In this document: positions 17,912 through 28,096 of the stretch, in pieces
How the letters are laid out: each line of letters starts with the position of its first letter
Position numbering within the stretch: position 1 is the stretch's first letter
From: Nocardioides alcanivorans
GTDB lineage: Bacteria > Actinomycetota > Actinomycetes > Propionibacteriales > Nocardioidaceae
DNA: 64,000 nt
Reading direction: 5' to 3'
Assembly (NCBI RefSeq): GCF_021555175.1
Contig: NZ_JAKGRW010000019.1
Location: 310,001 to 374,000 of the forward strand
Made by a program: the position numbers and the translations under genes
The notes under the pieces: model-generated
Databases searched by the model: none
Told to the model about the DNA's origin: nothing
The model's input: only the letters and a program-made list of their open reading frames with translations

Positions 17912-17934
17912 TTGCGGACAGAAACTGACCGCAA
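17912..17934. promoter_or_regulatory. Operator-like dyad between the WYL regulator and the ABC exporter
   Basis: Arms TTGCGGACAG and CTGACCGCAA, separated by 3 nt, are complementary apart from one position. The site sits 20 bp upstream of the regulator start and 20 bp upstream of the exporter start, where one bound repressor could block both promoters. Confidence 0.6.
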
Positions 17935-17954
17935 GCTCCGGAATCGTGAAGTCC

Positions 17955-18970
17955 ATGACCACACACACCCGTTCCGAACCGGTGATCGTGACCCGCGGCC
18001 TCACCCGCCACTTCACGGCTCACAAGCAGACCGTCGAGGCCGTGCGCGGCCTTGACCTCGACATCGCCCAGGGCGAGCTCGTCGCCTTCCTCGGCCCCAA
18101 CGGCGCTGGCAAGTCGACCACGCTTCGCATGCTGACCACTCTCCTCCCCCGACCGCGGGCTCCGCCGTCGTTGCGGGCCACGACGTCCGCGCAGACCCCC
18201 GAGCCGTACGTCGCGCGATCGGCTACGTCGGTCAGGGCAACGGTGCGGGTCATCAGCAGCGCGGCCGCGATGAACTCATCAGCCAAGGCCGAGCCCACGG
18301 GCTGCGTCGCGCCGAGGCGCATGCGCGAGCCGATGAGTTGATCGCTGACCTCGACCTGGAGGCCGTGGCCGACCGCAAGGTCAGCACGCTCTCCGGCGGG
18401 CAGCGGCGCCGGCTCGACATCGCGATGGGGCTGGTGCACCTGCCCCGAGTGCTGTTCCTCGACGAGCCGTCGACCGGGCTGGACCCGCAGAACCGGGCCA
18501 ACCTGCAGGGCCTGGTGGAGCGACTGCACCAGCAGACCGGGTCGACGATCGTGTTGACCACGCACTACCTCGACGAGGCAGACGCCTTGGCGGAGCGGGT
18601 GATCGTGATCGACCACGGCACCGTGATCGCCGACGACAGCGCGACCCGCTTGAAGTCCCGGCTGGGTGATCTGGTGCTGCTGGGCTTCGGGTCCGCTGCC
18701 GATGCCGGCCGAGCAGCCGAACGAGCCACGCGGGTGCCCGGATCGTCAGTGTCGACCGACGGCCCGCTCCTGGAGGTCCGAGCCCCCGACGCCCACCTGC
18801 ACGCGCCCGCGCTGATCGCCGACCTGCAGACCAGCGGGACCGCCGCCCTGAGTGTCGAGGTCTCGCGCCCCACCCTCGACGACGTCTTCCTCGACCTCAC
18901 CGGCCGCAGCCTGCGCGAAGCGAACGAACAAGCCGGCACCGACTCGATCACCGAAGGAGAAGCAGCATGA
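17955..18970 (+). CDS. ABC exporter ATP-binding protein (DrrA-like), frameshifted
   Basis: This is the energy-coupling subunit of a two-gene exporter of the daunorubicin-resistance (DrrA) type, 338 residues when repaired. The Walker A motif is [14 protein letters not shown]. After the break come the signature [14 protein letters not shown], Walker [15 protein letters not shown], the switch His in [11 protein letters not shown] and the DrrA-type C-terminal region ending [18 protein letters not shown]. The frame breaks in the five-C run 18146-18150; one added C restores [20 protein letters not shown] and so on. The stop overlaps the permease start (ATGA). The drug or lipid substrate is unknown. 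Confidence 0.85.
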
Positions 18971-19761
18971 GCACCCTCACCGCACCGGTTCGCGCGACGC
19001 TCGCGAGCGACGTACGGCCCACCGGCTTCTTGGCCGACACCTGGAACGTGATGACCCGCGAGCTCAAGCCGGTGTGGCGTGAGCCTGCGTCCGTGCTGTT
19101 CGCGATGGTGCAGCCGCTCGTCTTCCTCGGTCTCTTCGCGCCCCTGCTCCCGGAGACGACGAACGGGTCGGCGTTGCAGTGGTTCGTGCCCGGCATCGTC
19201 GCGATGACCTGCCTCATGGGGGCGTCGTTCACGGGCTCGGCCCTGAGCGACGAGATGATCTCCGGCTCCCACGAACGCATGCTGGTCTCACCGTTGTCGC
19301 GCTCGTCGCTGCTGGTCGGGCGGGCATGCAAGGAGGTCGTGCCGATGCTGATGCAGACCGCGATCATCCTGGTCGTGGTGACGCCCTTCAGCTTCGACCT
19401 GCACCTGAGCGGCGTGCTCGTGGCAGTGGTGATGCTGTCGCTGTTCAGCGTCGGCGTCGGGTCGCTGAGCTTCGCGCTGGCGTTGGTGGCCGAAGGACAG
19501 GAGTGGCTCTTCTGGACCGTGCAGCAGACGCTGATCTTCCCGTTCCTGCTGCTCGCCGGAATCCTGCTGCCGCTCGACGGCGCGCCGCGCTGGCTGCAGG
19601 TGTTGTCCGACCTGAACCCGCTGAAGTACGTCGTCGAGGCCTCCCGGGAGCTCTTCTCCGGGGTGTGGCACCTCGATGTGATCGCCTCGGGCTTCGCGGG
19701 CGCTGCCGTGGTCGCCGCGTTCGGGGTGTGGGTCGGGGTGAGGGCGATGCGTCGGGCGTGA
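18967..19761 (+). CDS. ABC-2 type exporter permease (DrrB-like)
   Basis: A 264-residue integral membrane protein with six predicted hydrophobic segments, among them VLFAMVQPLVFLGLFAPL, WFVPGIVAMTCLMGAS and FPFLLLAGILLPLDGAP. It ends with LNPLKYVVEASRELFSG, the conserved C-terminal motif of ABC-2 permeases. Its start overlaps the stop of the ATP-binding gene by 4 nt, so they form one transport complex. The stop at 19761 is followed by a convergent hydrolase gene on the minus strand. Confidence 0.88.
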   Translation: MSTLTAPVRATLASDVRPTGFLADTWNVMTRELKPVWREPASVLFAMVQPLVFLGLFAPLLPETTNGSALQWFVPGIVAMTCLMGASFTGSALSDEMISGSHERMLVSPLSRSSLLVGRACKEVVPMLMQTAIILVVVTPFSFDLHLSGVLVAVVMLSLFSVGVGSLSFALALVAEGQEWLFWTVQQTLIFPFLLLAGILLPLDGAPRWLQVLSDLNPLKYVVEASRELFSGVWHLDVIASGFAGAAVVAAFGVWVGVRAMRRA

Positions 19762-19813
19762 GTGCGGTTTGCCACCATCTGCGCGACCTCGCCTCCCCAA
19801 CTGCGCGACCTCG

Positions 19814-20578
19814 TCAGGACAGGGAGTCGAGCACCCCGAGCACTTGGCTCCAGGCGCTACTGCCCGGTTCGATCAGGTCGAAGTGACCGCCGGTCACCTC
19901 CACCAGATCGGCCTGGGCACCGGCGCGTGAGGCGGCCCGGACGTAGCCGACCGACTGGCTCATCGGCACCATGTCGTCGTCCGGCGCGTGCAGGCAGATG
20001 ACCGGGATGTCGAGGGGCACCTGTTGCTGGGGGTCGAAGCGTGCCTCGACCAGGTCCGTTGTGGGTCCGTTCTCGGAGCTGCCTTCGCCGACAGCCCCGG
20101 ATTCCGAACCGAACAGTTCGGCGACTGCGTCGCCGCTCAGCCGATCGCGATGGGCTGCCCGCAGGTCGAGCAGCCCGGCCTGGCTCACCACGTGCGTGAG
20201 ACGCACGCCCTCGGGCCACCCGTGCCGTGCGCGACCCGCGGCCCAGACCGCGAGATGGCCGCCGGCCGAGTGTCCGAGCGCAACGATCGGGCCAGCATGC
20301 CGAGGAACCAGGGTGCCGAGCAGGTCGATCCCCGCCGCGATGTCGTCGAAGGTCTCCGGGGCGCCACCACCGCTCCCGATCCGCCGGTACTCGAGGTTGA
20401 GGGTGGCCCAACCCCTGCGGTGCAGGTCATGGGCGAGCGGCCGTCCCAGCGAGAGGTCATAGCGCGAGCGCCAATAGCCGCCGTGGATGACCACGATGAT
20501 CCCGCGGGCCGCCTCGACCGGCGACCACTCGGCGTACTGCCCGGCCCCCGGCCCGTACTGCACTCGCTCCACGAACAT
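19814..20578 (-). CDS. Alpha/beta hydrolase (HGGYW-type esterase/formamidase-like)
   Basis: A 254-residue cytosolic hydrolase. The oxyanion motif VVIHGGYWRSRYD and the nucleophile elbow VALGHSAGGHLAVW are typical of the arylformamidase/carboxylesterase branch. The acid is probably in LHAPDDDMVP and the catalytic His in VTGGHFDLIEP. No signal peptide is seen. No neighbouring gene points to a substrate, and kynurenine formamidase is only one possibility. Confidence 0.78.
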   Translation of the reverse strand: MFVERVQYGPGAGQYAEWSPVEAARGIIVVIHGGYWRSRYDLSLGRPLAHDLHRRGWATLNLEYRRIGSGGGAPETFDDIAAGIDLLGTLVPRHAGPIVALGHSAGGHLAVWAAGRARHGWPEGVRLTHVVSQAGLLDLRAAHRDRLSGDAVAELFGSESGAVGEGSSENGPTTDLVEARFDPQQQVPLDIPVICLHAPDDDMVPMSQSVGYVRAASRAGAQADLVEVTGGHFDLIEPGSSAWSQVLGVLDSLS

Positions 20579-20588
20579 CCCTCCCCGG

Positions 20589-20652
20589 GGGATCGTCCCT
20601 AACAGATTTGTAGATTTCAGCCGGAAACTACAAATCTGTTAGGGACGATCCC
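20589..20652. repeat. Dispersed palindrome, GTAGTCCCTGACG family, copy 2
   Basis: Perfect 25-bp arms (GGGATCGTCCCTAACAGATT.. and its complement) flank a 14-nt loop. The outer arm differs from the other copies by a few bases. It lies between two minus-strand genes, 10 bp upstream of the hydrolase start and 15 bp downstream of the lipoprotein stop. Confidence 0.8.
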
Positions 20653-20667
20653 ACCGTCAACGCTGAC

Positions 20668-21812
20668 TCAACGCGAGATGAAGACCACCTCGCGCTGCAT
20701 CAGCATCTGCCACGGCACGCCCGCGCGCTGGTCGACCGGCCGGATGCCGACGACGACCACCTCGCCCTCCGCGTCGACTTCGTCGAGCGTGACCAAGTCG
20801 CTGAGTGGGCGCATCGTGCGGACACTCGTGCCCTCGCTCCACACCTTCTCGAGTACGTCGACGCTCGCCTCGGCAGCGTCGGCGTCACCGAAGTGATAGG
20901 CGACGTGAACGTCTCCGTCCGCGTCCCAACCGATGCCGACGGCATCGTAGGGATCGTCGGGGATCATGCCTTCGAGCGACTTCTCCAGCTGTTCCAGTGC
21001 TTCCGGGGCGAGGGTGGATCCGACGTAGCCCTCCAACCCACCACCCACGCTCTGGCTGAGGACTGCGCTGATCACGTCCTCGTCGTCCAACGCCTTGGCG
21101 AGAGCGGCGAGCGCATCGTTGTCTGCCAGCGTCTCGGCACCGTCGGCCCACGCCTTGACCATCGGCGTCGAGGTGCCGAATCCGATGGTGTCGTCACGCT
21201 GGGCGAAGCGAATGGACCGTCCGATCTTGTCGACGGCGGTCCGGTTGGCGAGGTCCTGCTGGAGGTCCTCGCCGTCGCCGGAGGAACGGATCCCGTCCTC
21301 GGAGTCGATCAACGAGTCCGCCAGTGCGTTCTCGGGGACGCCGTGGAGGAACGTGAACTGATAGGGCGGCGCAGCGACCTCGGCATACATGGAGGCATCG
21401 ATCAGGGAGAACCCGGCGACCTCGGCGAACTCCTCGGGCGCCGCGTACTGGTGGTTCGCCCCTCGGGCGGAACGAGGAAGACATTGCTGTTCCCGACCCC
21501 TGTCATCGGGTTCATCCAGTTGGCGAAGGATTCGCGCGAGCCGTCAGTGGGCCGCTCCACCCCTGCAGCTGCGGACGCAGCGTCCAGGTCGGCCATGGTG
21601 ATCACCGCAGTCGTGAGGTCGACCTGCCCCGAGGCCGGCAGCTGGTCGAGCGCGCCCAGCACCGAGAACCCGTCGGCCAGGGACCGCGAACCGGCCGACG
21701 AGGTCGAGTCGTCCTGGTCGTCATCGTCGTCGCCGCACGCAGCCAGACCCGCCAGGCCCACACCGAGCACCACGACGGGCACCAGTCGTCGCCACAGCCG
21801 GGCGCGCTTCAT
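20668..21812 (-). CDS. Putative lipoprotein of unknown function, frameshifted
   Basis: Repaired length is 381 residues. The signal peptide MKRARLWRRLVPVVVLGVGL is followed by the lipobox LAAC and an Asp-rich linker (DDDDDQDDSTSS), so it should be anchored on the outer face of the membrane. The mature part has no motif I recognise; it is acidic with segments such as DADGDVHVAYHFGDADAAEA. The frame breaks in the four-C run 21459-21462, and adding one base joins FLVPPEG to ANHQYAAPEEFAEVAGFSLI. Other starts at 21824 and 21836 are possible. Confidence 0.65.
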
Positions 21813-21939
21813 CGAAGAATCCATCCGAGCAGACATGGCAGGAGCCTGCCACCGGAACTGCTGCTCGAAACCCGGTCACCCGCCGAGGCAGCGCAAGAAC
21901 TGCCACCTCGGCACGCACGACCTTCTACATCGGCGCCGT

Positions 21940-24192
21940 TCAGGCGAAGGCGTTGGGCAGCGTGGCGCTCCACGCCTCGCGGACCTCGGCAAGCGGCACC
22001 GAGAACTGACCCTCGACGGAGAGGTCTGCGCCACCGGTACGGCCGATCGGGGTCACCGGAACGCCGTGCTTCTCGGCGAGGGCGATCAGCGCGTCGGCAT
22101 CCGCGTCAGCGACCGTCACGACGGCGCGAGCAGCGGACTCGGCGAAGAGCCCGACGAACGCGTCGCCCGAGAGCTCGACCGAGGCGCCGATGTCGTTCTG
22201 CAGCGCGCTCTCGACGAGCGTCTGCGCAACTCCGCCGTCGGAGACGTCGTGGGCGGAGGTGAGCACGCCGACACCCTCGGCGAGCAGCTCGGCCAGCGAC
22301 CGCTCGGCAGCCAGGTCGACCCTCGGCGGCAGCCCGCCGAGGTGCCCGTGCACCACGTGGGCCCACTCAGAACCCGAGAGCTCCTCGCGGGTCTCGCCCA
22401 GCAGGAAGATCCGCTCACCCGCGGCGACGAAGGCCGACGGGGTGCGGGTCGTGACGTCGTCGATCACGCCGAGCACGGCGACCACCGGGGTCGGCAGGAT
22501 CGCGGTCTCGCCGGTCTGGTTGTAGAGGCTCACGTTGCCGCCGGTGACCGGGATGCCCAACTCGAGGCAGGCATCCTTGAGACCTCGGCAGGCCTCCGCG
22601 AACTGCCACATCACGCTCGGGTCCTCGGGCGAGCCGAAGTTGAGGCAGTCGGAGACCGCCAGCGGCGTCGCACCACCGGTCGCAACGTTGCGGTAGGACT
22701 CGGCGAGCGCGAGCTGCGCGCCGACGTACGGGTCGAGCTTCGCGAAGCGGCCGTTGCAGTCGGTCGACACGGCGACGCCGAGGTTGGTCTCCTCGTCGAC
22801 ACGGATCATGCCGCTGTCGTTGGGCTGCGCGAGCACGGTGTTGCCGCGCACGTAGCGGTCGTACTGATCGGTGATCCACGACTTGTCGCACAGGTTGGGC
22901 GAGGCCACCAGACGCAGCAGCGTGTCCTTGAGTTCGTCACCGGTCACCGGACGCGCGAGCTTCTCCGCGCCGTCGGCCTGCAGCGCGTCCTGCCAGTCGG
23001 GGCGCGCGAACGGGCGGTGGTAGGTGGGGCCGTCGTGAGCAACGGACCGCGGGGGTACGTCGACGACGCGGTCGCCGTGCCAGTCGATCTCGAGGCGGCC
23101 GGTGTCGGTGACCTCGCCGATGACCGATGCCTCGACGTCCCACTTGGCGCAGATGGCGAGGAAGGCCTCGACGTCGGCCGGCTCGACGACGGCCATCATG
23201 CGCTCCTGGGACTCGCTCATGAGGATCTCCTCGGGCGAGAGCGTCGAGTCGCGCAGCGGCACCTTGTCGAGGTGCACCCGCATGCCGCCGTCACCGGCCG
23301 ATGCGAGCTCGGAGGTGGCGCACGACAGTCCGGCGCCGCCAAGGTCCTGGATGCCAGCGACCAGACCGGCGGCGAAGATCTCGAGGGTGCACTCGATGAG
23401 CAGCTTCTCCATGAAGGGGTCGCCGACCTGCACGGCAGGACGCTTGGCGGGACCGGAGTCCTCGAAGGTCTCGGAGGCGAGGATCGACACGCCACCGATG
23501 CCGTCGCCACCGGTGCGGGCGCCGTACAGGATCACCTGGTTGCCAGCGCCGGATGCCTTGGCGAGGTGCAGGTCTTCGTGCTTGAGCACGCCGACGCACA
23601 GCGCGTTGACGAGCGGATTGCCGGCATAGGTCTCGTCGAAGACGGCCTCGCCGCCGATGTTGGGCAGGCCGAGGCAGTTGCCGTAGCCGCCGACGCCGGC
23701 CACGATGCCGGGCAGCACCCGGTGGGTGTCGTCGGCGTCGAGTGGACCGAAGCGCAGCGGGTCCATGACGGCGACCGGGCGGGCACCCATCGCGAGGATG
23801 TCGCGGACGATGCCGCCGATGCCGGTCGCCGCCCCCTGATAGGGCTCGACGTAGGACGGGTGGTTGTGGCTCTCGACCTTGAAGGTGACCGCGTAGCCCT
23901 GACCGATGTCGAGCACACCGGCGTTCTCGCCGATGCCGGCGAGCATCGCGCCACGCGGGGTCGACTGCGGCAGCTCGCTGAACTGCTTCAGGTGCACCTT
24001 CGACGACTTGTAGGAGCAGTGCTCACTCCACATGACCGAGTACATCGCCAGCTCGCTGCTGGTGGGTCGGCGTCCGAGGATCTCGCGGATCTTCTCGTAT
24101 TCGTCGGCCTTGAGGCCCAGGTCGGCCCAGGGCTGCGCCCGGTCCGGGTCGTCGTCGGCTACGGCAACGGTGTCCAGATGAGTGTTCGCCAC
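21940..24192 (-). CDS. purL: Phosphoribosylformylglycinamidine synthase, large subunit
   Basis: Step 4 of purine synthesis, FGAR + glutamine + ATP to FGAM. The 750-residue length is that of the small PurL that needs separate PurS and PurQ, both present at 26418-27334. Motifs: [15 protein letters not shown] near the N-terminus, [53 protein letters not shown] and [13 protein letters not shown]. The GTG at 24192 follows TAGATT by seven nucleotides, so the message is probably leaderless. Confidence 0.96.
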   Translation of the reverse strand: MANTHLDTVAVADDDPDRAQPWADLGLKADEYEKIREILGRRPTSSELAMYSVMWSEHCSYKSSKVHLKQFSELPQSTPRGAMLAGIGENAGVLDIGQGYAVTFKVESHNHPSYVEPYQGAATGIGGIVRDILAMGARPVAVMDPLRFGPLDADDTHRVLPGIVAGVGGYGNCLGLPNIGGEAVFDETYAGNPLVNALCVGVLKHEDLHLAKASGAGNQVILYGARTGGDGIGGVSILASETFEDSGPAKRPAVQVGDPFMEKLLIECTLEIFAAGLVAGIQDLGGAGLSCATSELASAGDGGMRVHLDKVPLRDSTLSPEEILMSESQERMMAVVEPADVEAFLAICAKWDVEASVIGEVTDTGRLEIDWHGDRVVDVPPRSVAHDGPTYHRPFARPDWQDALQADGAEKLARPVTGDELKDTLLRLVASPNLCDKSWITDQYDRYVRGNTVLAQPNDSGMIRVDEETNLGVAVSTDCNGRFAKLDPYVGAQLALAESYRNVATGGATPLAVSDCLNFGSPEDPSVMWQFAEACRGLKDACLELGIPVTGGNVSLYNQTGETAILPTPVVAVLGVIDDVTTRTPSAFVAAGERIFLLGETREELSGSEWAHVVHGHLGGLPPRVDLAAERSLAELLAEGVGVLTSAHDVSDGGVAQTLVESALQNDIGASVELSGDAFVGLFAESAARAVVTVADADADALIALAEKHGVPVTPIGRTGGADLSVEGQFSVPLAEVREAWSATLPNAFA

Positions 24193-24199
24193 AGCGCGA

Positions 24200-24205
24200 A
24201 ATCTA
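24200..24205 (-). promoter_or_regulatory. -10 box TAGATT for leaderless purL
   Basis: TAGATT on the minus strand is seven nucleotides from the GTG at 24192. Confidence 0.45.
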
Positions 24206-24319
24206 CCCGTCGCCTCCGACGCTCCGAGCACCGGCCGAGGGGCGGTACGACGCCACGCGAGCAGGGCGCCTCCGCCTGCAGTGGGGCGGTGCGCCGCGAA
24301 GGCATTTTCCGCCGTATTG

Positions 24320-24337
24320 AATTACACGCTTGTGATT
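24320..24337. promoter_or_regulatory. Operator-like dyad AATTACA-N4-TGTGATT (copy A)
   Basis: One mismatch from a perfect dyad. It matches the perfect copy 44 bp downstream in both arm sequence and spacing and lies in an unusually AT-rich stretch upstream of the secreted DUF1906 gene. Confidence 0.65.
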
Positions 24338-24363
24338 AATGCGATCAAGGGGCAGCGGCATTC

Positions 24364-24381
24364 AATTACATGATTGTAATT
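24364..24381. promoter_or_regulatory. Operator-like dyad AATTACA-N4-TGTAATT (copy B)
   Basis: A perfect 7-bp dyad with a 4-nt centre, 77 bp upstream of the DUF1906 start. A weaker half-match (TTACTCGTGTGATT) follows near 24396. Confidence 0.7.
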
Positions 24382-24457
24382 CACCCATTCAGGTGTTACT
24401 CGTGTGATTAGTGAGGTTAGGGTGACGCGGACGTCCCCAATTGTTGGAGTTAATTCC

Positions 24458-25794
24458 ATGCGCTTCCTCCGATGTCGCGCATTGCTCGGCGCCGCACTTG
24501 CCGGCGTACTCGCAATGTCTGTGACCAGCCTCGGCGCCACGAGCGCCCAAGCCGCCCAGGTGACCCCCGGAAACTTCACCGGCTACGCCTTCGACCAGTG
24601 TTTGACACCCACCCAGAAGGCCATGGACACGTGGATGGAGCACTCCCCTTCTCGGGCGTGGGCATCTACATCTCCGGTGACTCGCGGGCCTGCCGCAACC
24701 AGCCCAACCTGACCCCGACCTGGGTCAAGAAGCAGTTGGCCAACGGTTGGCGGTTGCTGCCGATCACGCTCGGCCCGCAGGCGAACTGCCTCGACCGGTT
24801 CCCGCGCTACAAGGACGACAAGGTCATCAAGAAGGCCGCCAAGAACAACTACGCCAAGGCGCGCAAGCAGGCTCGCAAGGAGGCCACCAAGACGGTGGCC
24901 GCCGCGAAGGCACTGGGCATCTCACCGGGCAGCACGCTCTGGTACGACCTCGAGGGCTTCGACCTCACGAACACCCAGTGCCGGCAGTCCGCCATGTGGT
25001 TCCTGAGCGCCTACTCAAAGCGGATCAAGAACCTCAACTACGTCTCTGGCGTCTACTCGAGCGCCGGTTCGGGCATCAAGATGCTCGACGACGCCCGCGT
25101 CAACGAGCCCGGCAAGTACGTCCTCCCCGACCGACTCTGGGTGGCCCGCTGGGACGGCATCGCCAACCTCGAAGCTCCCGGCTACCTCCGCGCCGACGGG
25201 TGGATGCCGCACTCGCGGGTGAAGCAGTACAAGGGCGGTCACAACGAGACCTGGGGTGGCGTGACGATCAACATCGACAGCAACTTCCTCAGCCTCGGCA
25301 AGGGCACCGTCGCCGCCGCCGAGAAGGCCCGGTGCAAGGAGAAGGTTGCGGTCAGCCTGCCGAAGTACGCCAAGCTCACGGCAGCGAAGAAGAAGGTGAA
25401 GGCCGTCAAGGCCGCCCAGTGCCTGCTCCGCAAGCAAAAGCTCTACAAGGGTGAGCTCACCGGCACCTTCGACGCCCGGACGTTGGCCGCGGCCAACACC
25501 TTCCAGTCCAGCAACCGCCTGGCCAGCAAGCCTGTCTTCAACCGGAAGAGCTGGGTCTCCCTCCTCTCCCAGGGCAAGATCAAGGTGGTCAAGCGAGGGA
25601 GCAAGGGTGCCCCGGTCCGCCGACTGCAGCGAGCGCTGACCGCCGCGACCAAGCAGACCGTCCCCGTGACCGGCGTCTTCGACGCCGCCACCGAAGCAGC
25701 CGCCAAGCAGTGGCAGCGCAACATCGGGGTGACTGCCTCTGGCGTCATCAACACCTCGATGTGGCAGAAGCTCCAGGCCGGCAAGTTCAAGTAG
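24458..25794 (+). CDS. Secreted DUF1906 glycoside-hydrolase-like protein with two peptidoglycan-binding repeats, frameshifted
   Basis: A 445-residue exported protein when repaired. The signal peptide (MRFLRCRALLGAALAGVLAM, cleavage near AQAA) is followed by a DUF1906 TIM-barrel domain: FTGYAFDQC, the GVGIYISGDSRACR strand, GSTLWYDLEGFDLTN with a candidate catalytic Asp/Glu pair, and YVSGVYSSAGSGIKML. From about residue 300 two peptidoglycan-binding-like repeats follow (AAQCLLRKQKLYKGELTGTF and RRLQRALTAATKQTVPVTGV). The frame breaks in the four-C run 24645-24648. ATG 24458 has GGAG nine nucleotides upstream. It is probably a cell-wall-active enzyme, under tight control judging by its operators. 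Confidence 0.82.
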
Positions 25795-25809
25795 GCAACC
25801 TTCGGCACC

Positions 25810-25840
25810 ACGGCCCCGACCGGTCTCCGGTCGGGGCCGT
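25810..25840 (+). terminator. Terminator after the DUF1906 gene
   Basis: A 14-bp perfect stem (ACGGCCCCGACCGG / CCGGTCGGGGCCGT) with a 3-nt loop lies 16 nt downstream of the stop. Confidence 0.8.
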
Positions 25841-25872
25841 CGTGTTCCCTGCGATCGGTTCCGTACCCCGGG

Positions 25873-25900
25873 GCGACACCTCCGTACGTCGAGGTGTCGC
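25873..25900. terminator. Hairpin GCGACACCTC / GAGGTGTCGC
   Basis: A 10-bp perfect stem with an 8-nt loop lies between converging transcripts. It may back up termination on either strand. Confidence 0.5.
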
Positions 25901-25931
25901 CTCCGTGGCGCCGCCGGCCAGGAATGCAGAA

Positions 25932-25962
25932 CGGCCCGACCCCCAGTGGGCGTCGGGCCGTC
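25932..25962 (-). terminator. Terminator of the purS-purQ-DUF3817 operon
   Basis: ACGGCCCGAC pairs with GTCGGGCCGT 12 nt downstream of the DUF3817 stop on the minus strand. Confidence 0.65.
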
Positions 25963-25974
25963 CGGCGAAACGGA

Positions 25975-26421
25975 TCAGCTGGCGGGCGGACCGGCCAGCA
26001 GTGCCACACCGGTGAGCGCAGCGACGGCGATCACACCCGCGACGAGGCCCTGCAGCGGCTTGGTGACCAACCACGCCGTGACCTTCTCGAGGAAGCCGAC
26101 CGGCTTCTCGGAGCGCAGCCGCCAAGTGCCTGCGAAGAAACCGCGCTTCTCACCTGCGAGGTCGAACCACACGGTGACGAACGGGGGCACCGCGGCAAGA
26201 AGGCCGACGAGCGTGCGCTTCGCGGGCCACTTCGCGTCGATCGCCACCACGATCGTGGTGAGTACGTAGGCGACGAAGACGACACCGTGCACCATGCCGC
26301 CGATGCGGACACCCAGCTCGGTGGTCTCGGTGACGTACTTGAGGAACATGCCCGACAGCAGCATGGCCCAGGTGATCGCCTCGGCCACCGCGACGATCCG
26401 GAAGAGACGCTTCGGGCTCAT
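25975..26421 (-). CDS. DUF3817 integral membrane protein
   Basis: A 148-residue protein with at least three membrane segments. The N-terminal [33 protein letters not shown] and [20 protein letters not shown] segments are the DUF3817 pattern. A long C-terminal extension ([20 protein letters not shown]) adds another helix. The ATG at 26421 overlaps the purQ stop by 4 nt (ATGA), so it is co-translated as the third gene of the purS-purQ operon. The function is unknown. Confidence 0.8.
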   Translation of the reverse strand: MSPKRLFRIVAVAEAITWAMLLSGMFLKYVTETTELGVRIGGMVHGVVFVAYVLTTIVVAIDAKWPAKRTLVGLLAAVPPFVTVWFDLAGEKRGFFAGTWRLRSEKPVGFLEKVTAWLVTKPLQGLVAGVIAVAALTGVALLAGPPAS

Positions 26422-27086
26422 GCGAACACCTCGGCAGCGAGGCCGGTGAAGAAACCGAGGCCCTCGACCCCGGGGCCGCACAGCGCCTCGACCGCGTGCT
26501 CGGGATGCGGCATCAGACCGACCACGTTGCCGCGCTCGTTGGTGATGCCGGCGATGTCGCGCAGCGAACCGTTGGGGTTGACGTCGAGGTAGCGAGCCAC
26601 GACGCGACCCTCTCCCTCCAGCCGGTCCAAGGTCTCGGTGTCGGCGACGAAGAAACCCTCGCCGTTCTTCAGCACCACCGTGATCTCTGCGTTCTCCGCG
26701 TAGGAGTTGGTCCACGGGGTGCGGTTGTTCTCGATGCGCAGGCGCTGGTCACGGCAGACGAACTTGCGGTGGTCGTTGCGGATCAACGCACCGGGCAGCA
26801 GGTGCGACTCGCAGAGCACCTGGAAGCCGTTGCAGATGCCGAGCACCGGCATCCCCTGCTCCGCTGCTGCGATGACCTCGGTCATGACGGGCGAGAAGCG
26901 CGAGATGGCGCCGCAACGCAGGTAGTCGCCGTACGAGAAGCCGCCGGGGAGGACCACTGCGTCGACGCCGCGGAGATCGTGGTCACCGTGCCACAACGCC
27001 ACGGCCTCGTTGCCGCCGATACGGACGGCGCGCTGCGCGTCGACGTCGTCGAGCGAGCCCGGGAAGGTGACGACGCCGACCTTCAT
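26418..27086 (-). CDS. purQ: Phosphoribosylformylglycinamidine synthase, glutaminase subunit
   Basis: The class I glutamine amidotransferase that supplies ammonia to PurL (222 aa). The nucleophile Cys lies in [20 protein letters not shown], and the His-Glu pair in [11 protein letters not shown]. The N-terminus [20 protein letters not shown] fixes the start at ATG 27086, which overlaps the purS stop as ATGA. The order purS-purQ-DUF3817 is compact, while purL lies 2.2 kb downstream on the same strand. Confidence 0.96.
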   Translation of the reverse strand: MKVGVVTFPGSLDDVDAQRAVRIGGNEAVALWHGDHDLRGVDAVVLPGGFSYGDYLRCGAISRFSPVMTEVIAAAEQGMPVLGICNGFQVLCESHLLPGALIRNDHRKFVCRDQRLRIENNRTPWTNSYAENAEITVVLKNGEGFFVADTETLDRLEGEGRVVARYLDVNPNGSLRDIAGITNERGNVVGLMPHPEHAVEALCGPGVEGLGFFTGLAAEVFA

Positions 27087-27334
27087 GCCGTGGCCTCGAC
27101 GTGGACGGTGTAGTCCTCGATGACCGGGTTGGAGAGCAGCGTCTCGGCGATCTTCTCGACCTCGGCGAGCCGCTCGGGGGTCACGTCGCCCTCGAGTTCG
27201 AGCTCGAACCGCTTGCCCTGGCGTACGTCGAGCACGCCGTCGAAGCCGAGCCGGGGAAGTGCACCCTGCACCGCCTTGCCCTGGGGGTCGAGAATTTCGG
27301 ACTTGAGCATGACGTCGACGACGACCCGGGCCAC
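27083..27334 (-). CDS. purS: Phosphoribosylformylglycinamidine synthase subunit PurS
   Basis: The 83-residue structural subunit that bridges PurL and PurQ. The sequence [20 protein letters not shown] with [19 protein letters not shown] is the standard PurS pattern. It starts with GTG 27334 behind a strong AGAGGAG box. A TAGAAT at 27374-27379 on the minus strand is the likely -10 box of the operon. Confidence 0.95.
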   Translation of the reverse strand: MARVVVDVMLKSEILDPQGKAVQGALPRLGFDGVLDVRQGKRFELELEGDVTPERLAEVEKIAETLLSNPVIEDYTVHVEATA

Positions 27335-27460
27335 GGGGACTCCTCTGGCGGAACGGAAGACTGAGCGGTACCGATTCTATCGGAGGGCCGAGCGCCCCCG
27401 ACCCGCGCGTCGACGTACGGACGGCCGCCATGGTTGGGCCGGTGCGGCACGATGGGAGAC

Positions 27461-27961
27461 ATGGCAGCCCCCAACGCGCATCTTCACCGTGGCCTCGCTC
27501 TGGAGTTCCCGCAGTCCTTGGCGGTCTACGCGAGCTATCCGGAGGCCCAGCGGACCGTCGACCACTTGGCCGACAAGGGATTCCCGGTGGAGAACTGCAT
27601 GATCGTCGGCACCGACCTCAAACAGGTCGAGCGCATCACCGGGCGCCTCACCACGGGCCGCGTGGCGGGCCTCGGCGCAGTCACGGGTGTCTGGCTCGGC
27701 GTCTTCGTCGGACTCGCCCTGTCACTCTTCGGTGATGGTTCCGTCTTCGCCGTGATGTTGTCCACGGCGATCATCGGCGCCCTCTTCGGCATGATCTGGG
27801 CGCTGCTCGGCTACGCCGCCACCCGCGGCGAGCGCGACTTCTCGTCCGTCAGCGCCGTGGTCGCCACGAAGTACGAGGTGCTCGTCGAGCACAAGCACCG
27901 TGCCAACGCGCTCGAGATCCTCGCCGACCTCCCCGGCGCACTCCCCAGCCCCTTCGAGTAG
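27461..27961 (+). CDS. General stress protein 17M-like (YflT) membrane protein
   Basis: A 166-residue protein with the N-terminal stress-protein domain [40 protein letters not shown], then two adjoining membrane segments ([20 protein letters not shown] and [20 protein letters not shown]). A cytoplasmic tail ends [20 protein letters not shown]. The family is induced by stress in Firmicutes; its role here is unknown. GGGAG lies two nucleotides before ATG 27461; ATG 27452 is an alternative. It is divergent from purS. Confidence 0.75.
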   Translation: MAAPNAHLHRGLALEFPQSLAVYASYPEAQRTVDHLADKGFPVENCMIVGTDLKQVERITGRLTTGRVAGLGAVTGVWLGVFVGLALSLFGDGSVFAVMLSTAIIGALFGMIWALLGYAATRGERDFSSVSAVVATKYEVLVEHKHRANALEILADLPGALPSPFE

Positions 27962-28018
27962 TCCTGCCACGCCTTGTCCGCGTGGGCCGACCACCGTCTT
28001 TCGGCCCCATTGGGCCGC

Positions 28019-28082
28019 GGTAGTCCCTGACGTTCTTGCTCCTCAATCGGCTCCGAGGCAGCAAAAACGTCAGGGACTATCC
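28019..28082. repeat. Dispersed palindrome, GTAGTCCCTGACG family, copy 3
   Basis: GGTAGTCCCTGACGTTCTTG faces CAAAAACGTCAGGGACTATCC with two or three mismatches. GGCCGCGG lies just outside each end. It sits between two convergent genes, so here it could also act as a terminator. Confidence 0.75.
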
Positions 28083-28096
28083 AGAAACGGCCGCGG

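Noticed and set aside
18146..18150. Programmed ribosomal frameshifting in the ABC transporter gene
   Set aside because: No slippery heptamer or pseudoknot is evident, and the same type of one-base loss occurs in many unrelated genes of the window.
20893..24339. Plus-strand open frame of 1,148 codons opposite purL and the lipoprotein gene
   Set aside because: It is a long shadow frame of high-GC coding DNA with no domain motifs; purL is certain on the other strand.
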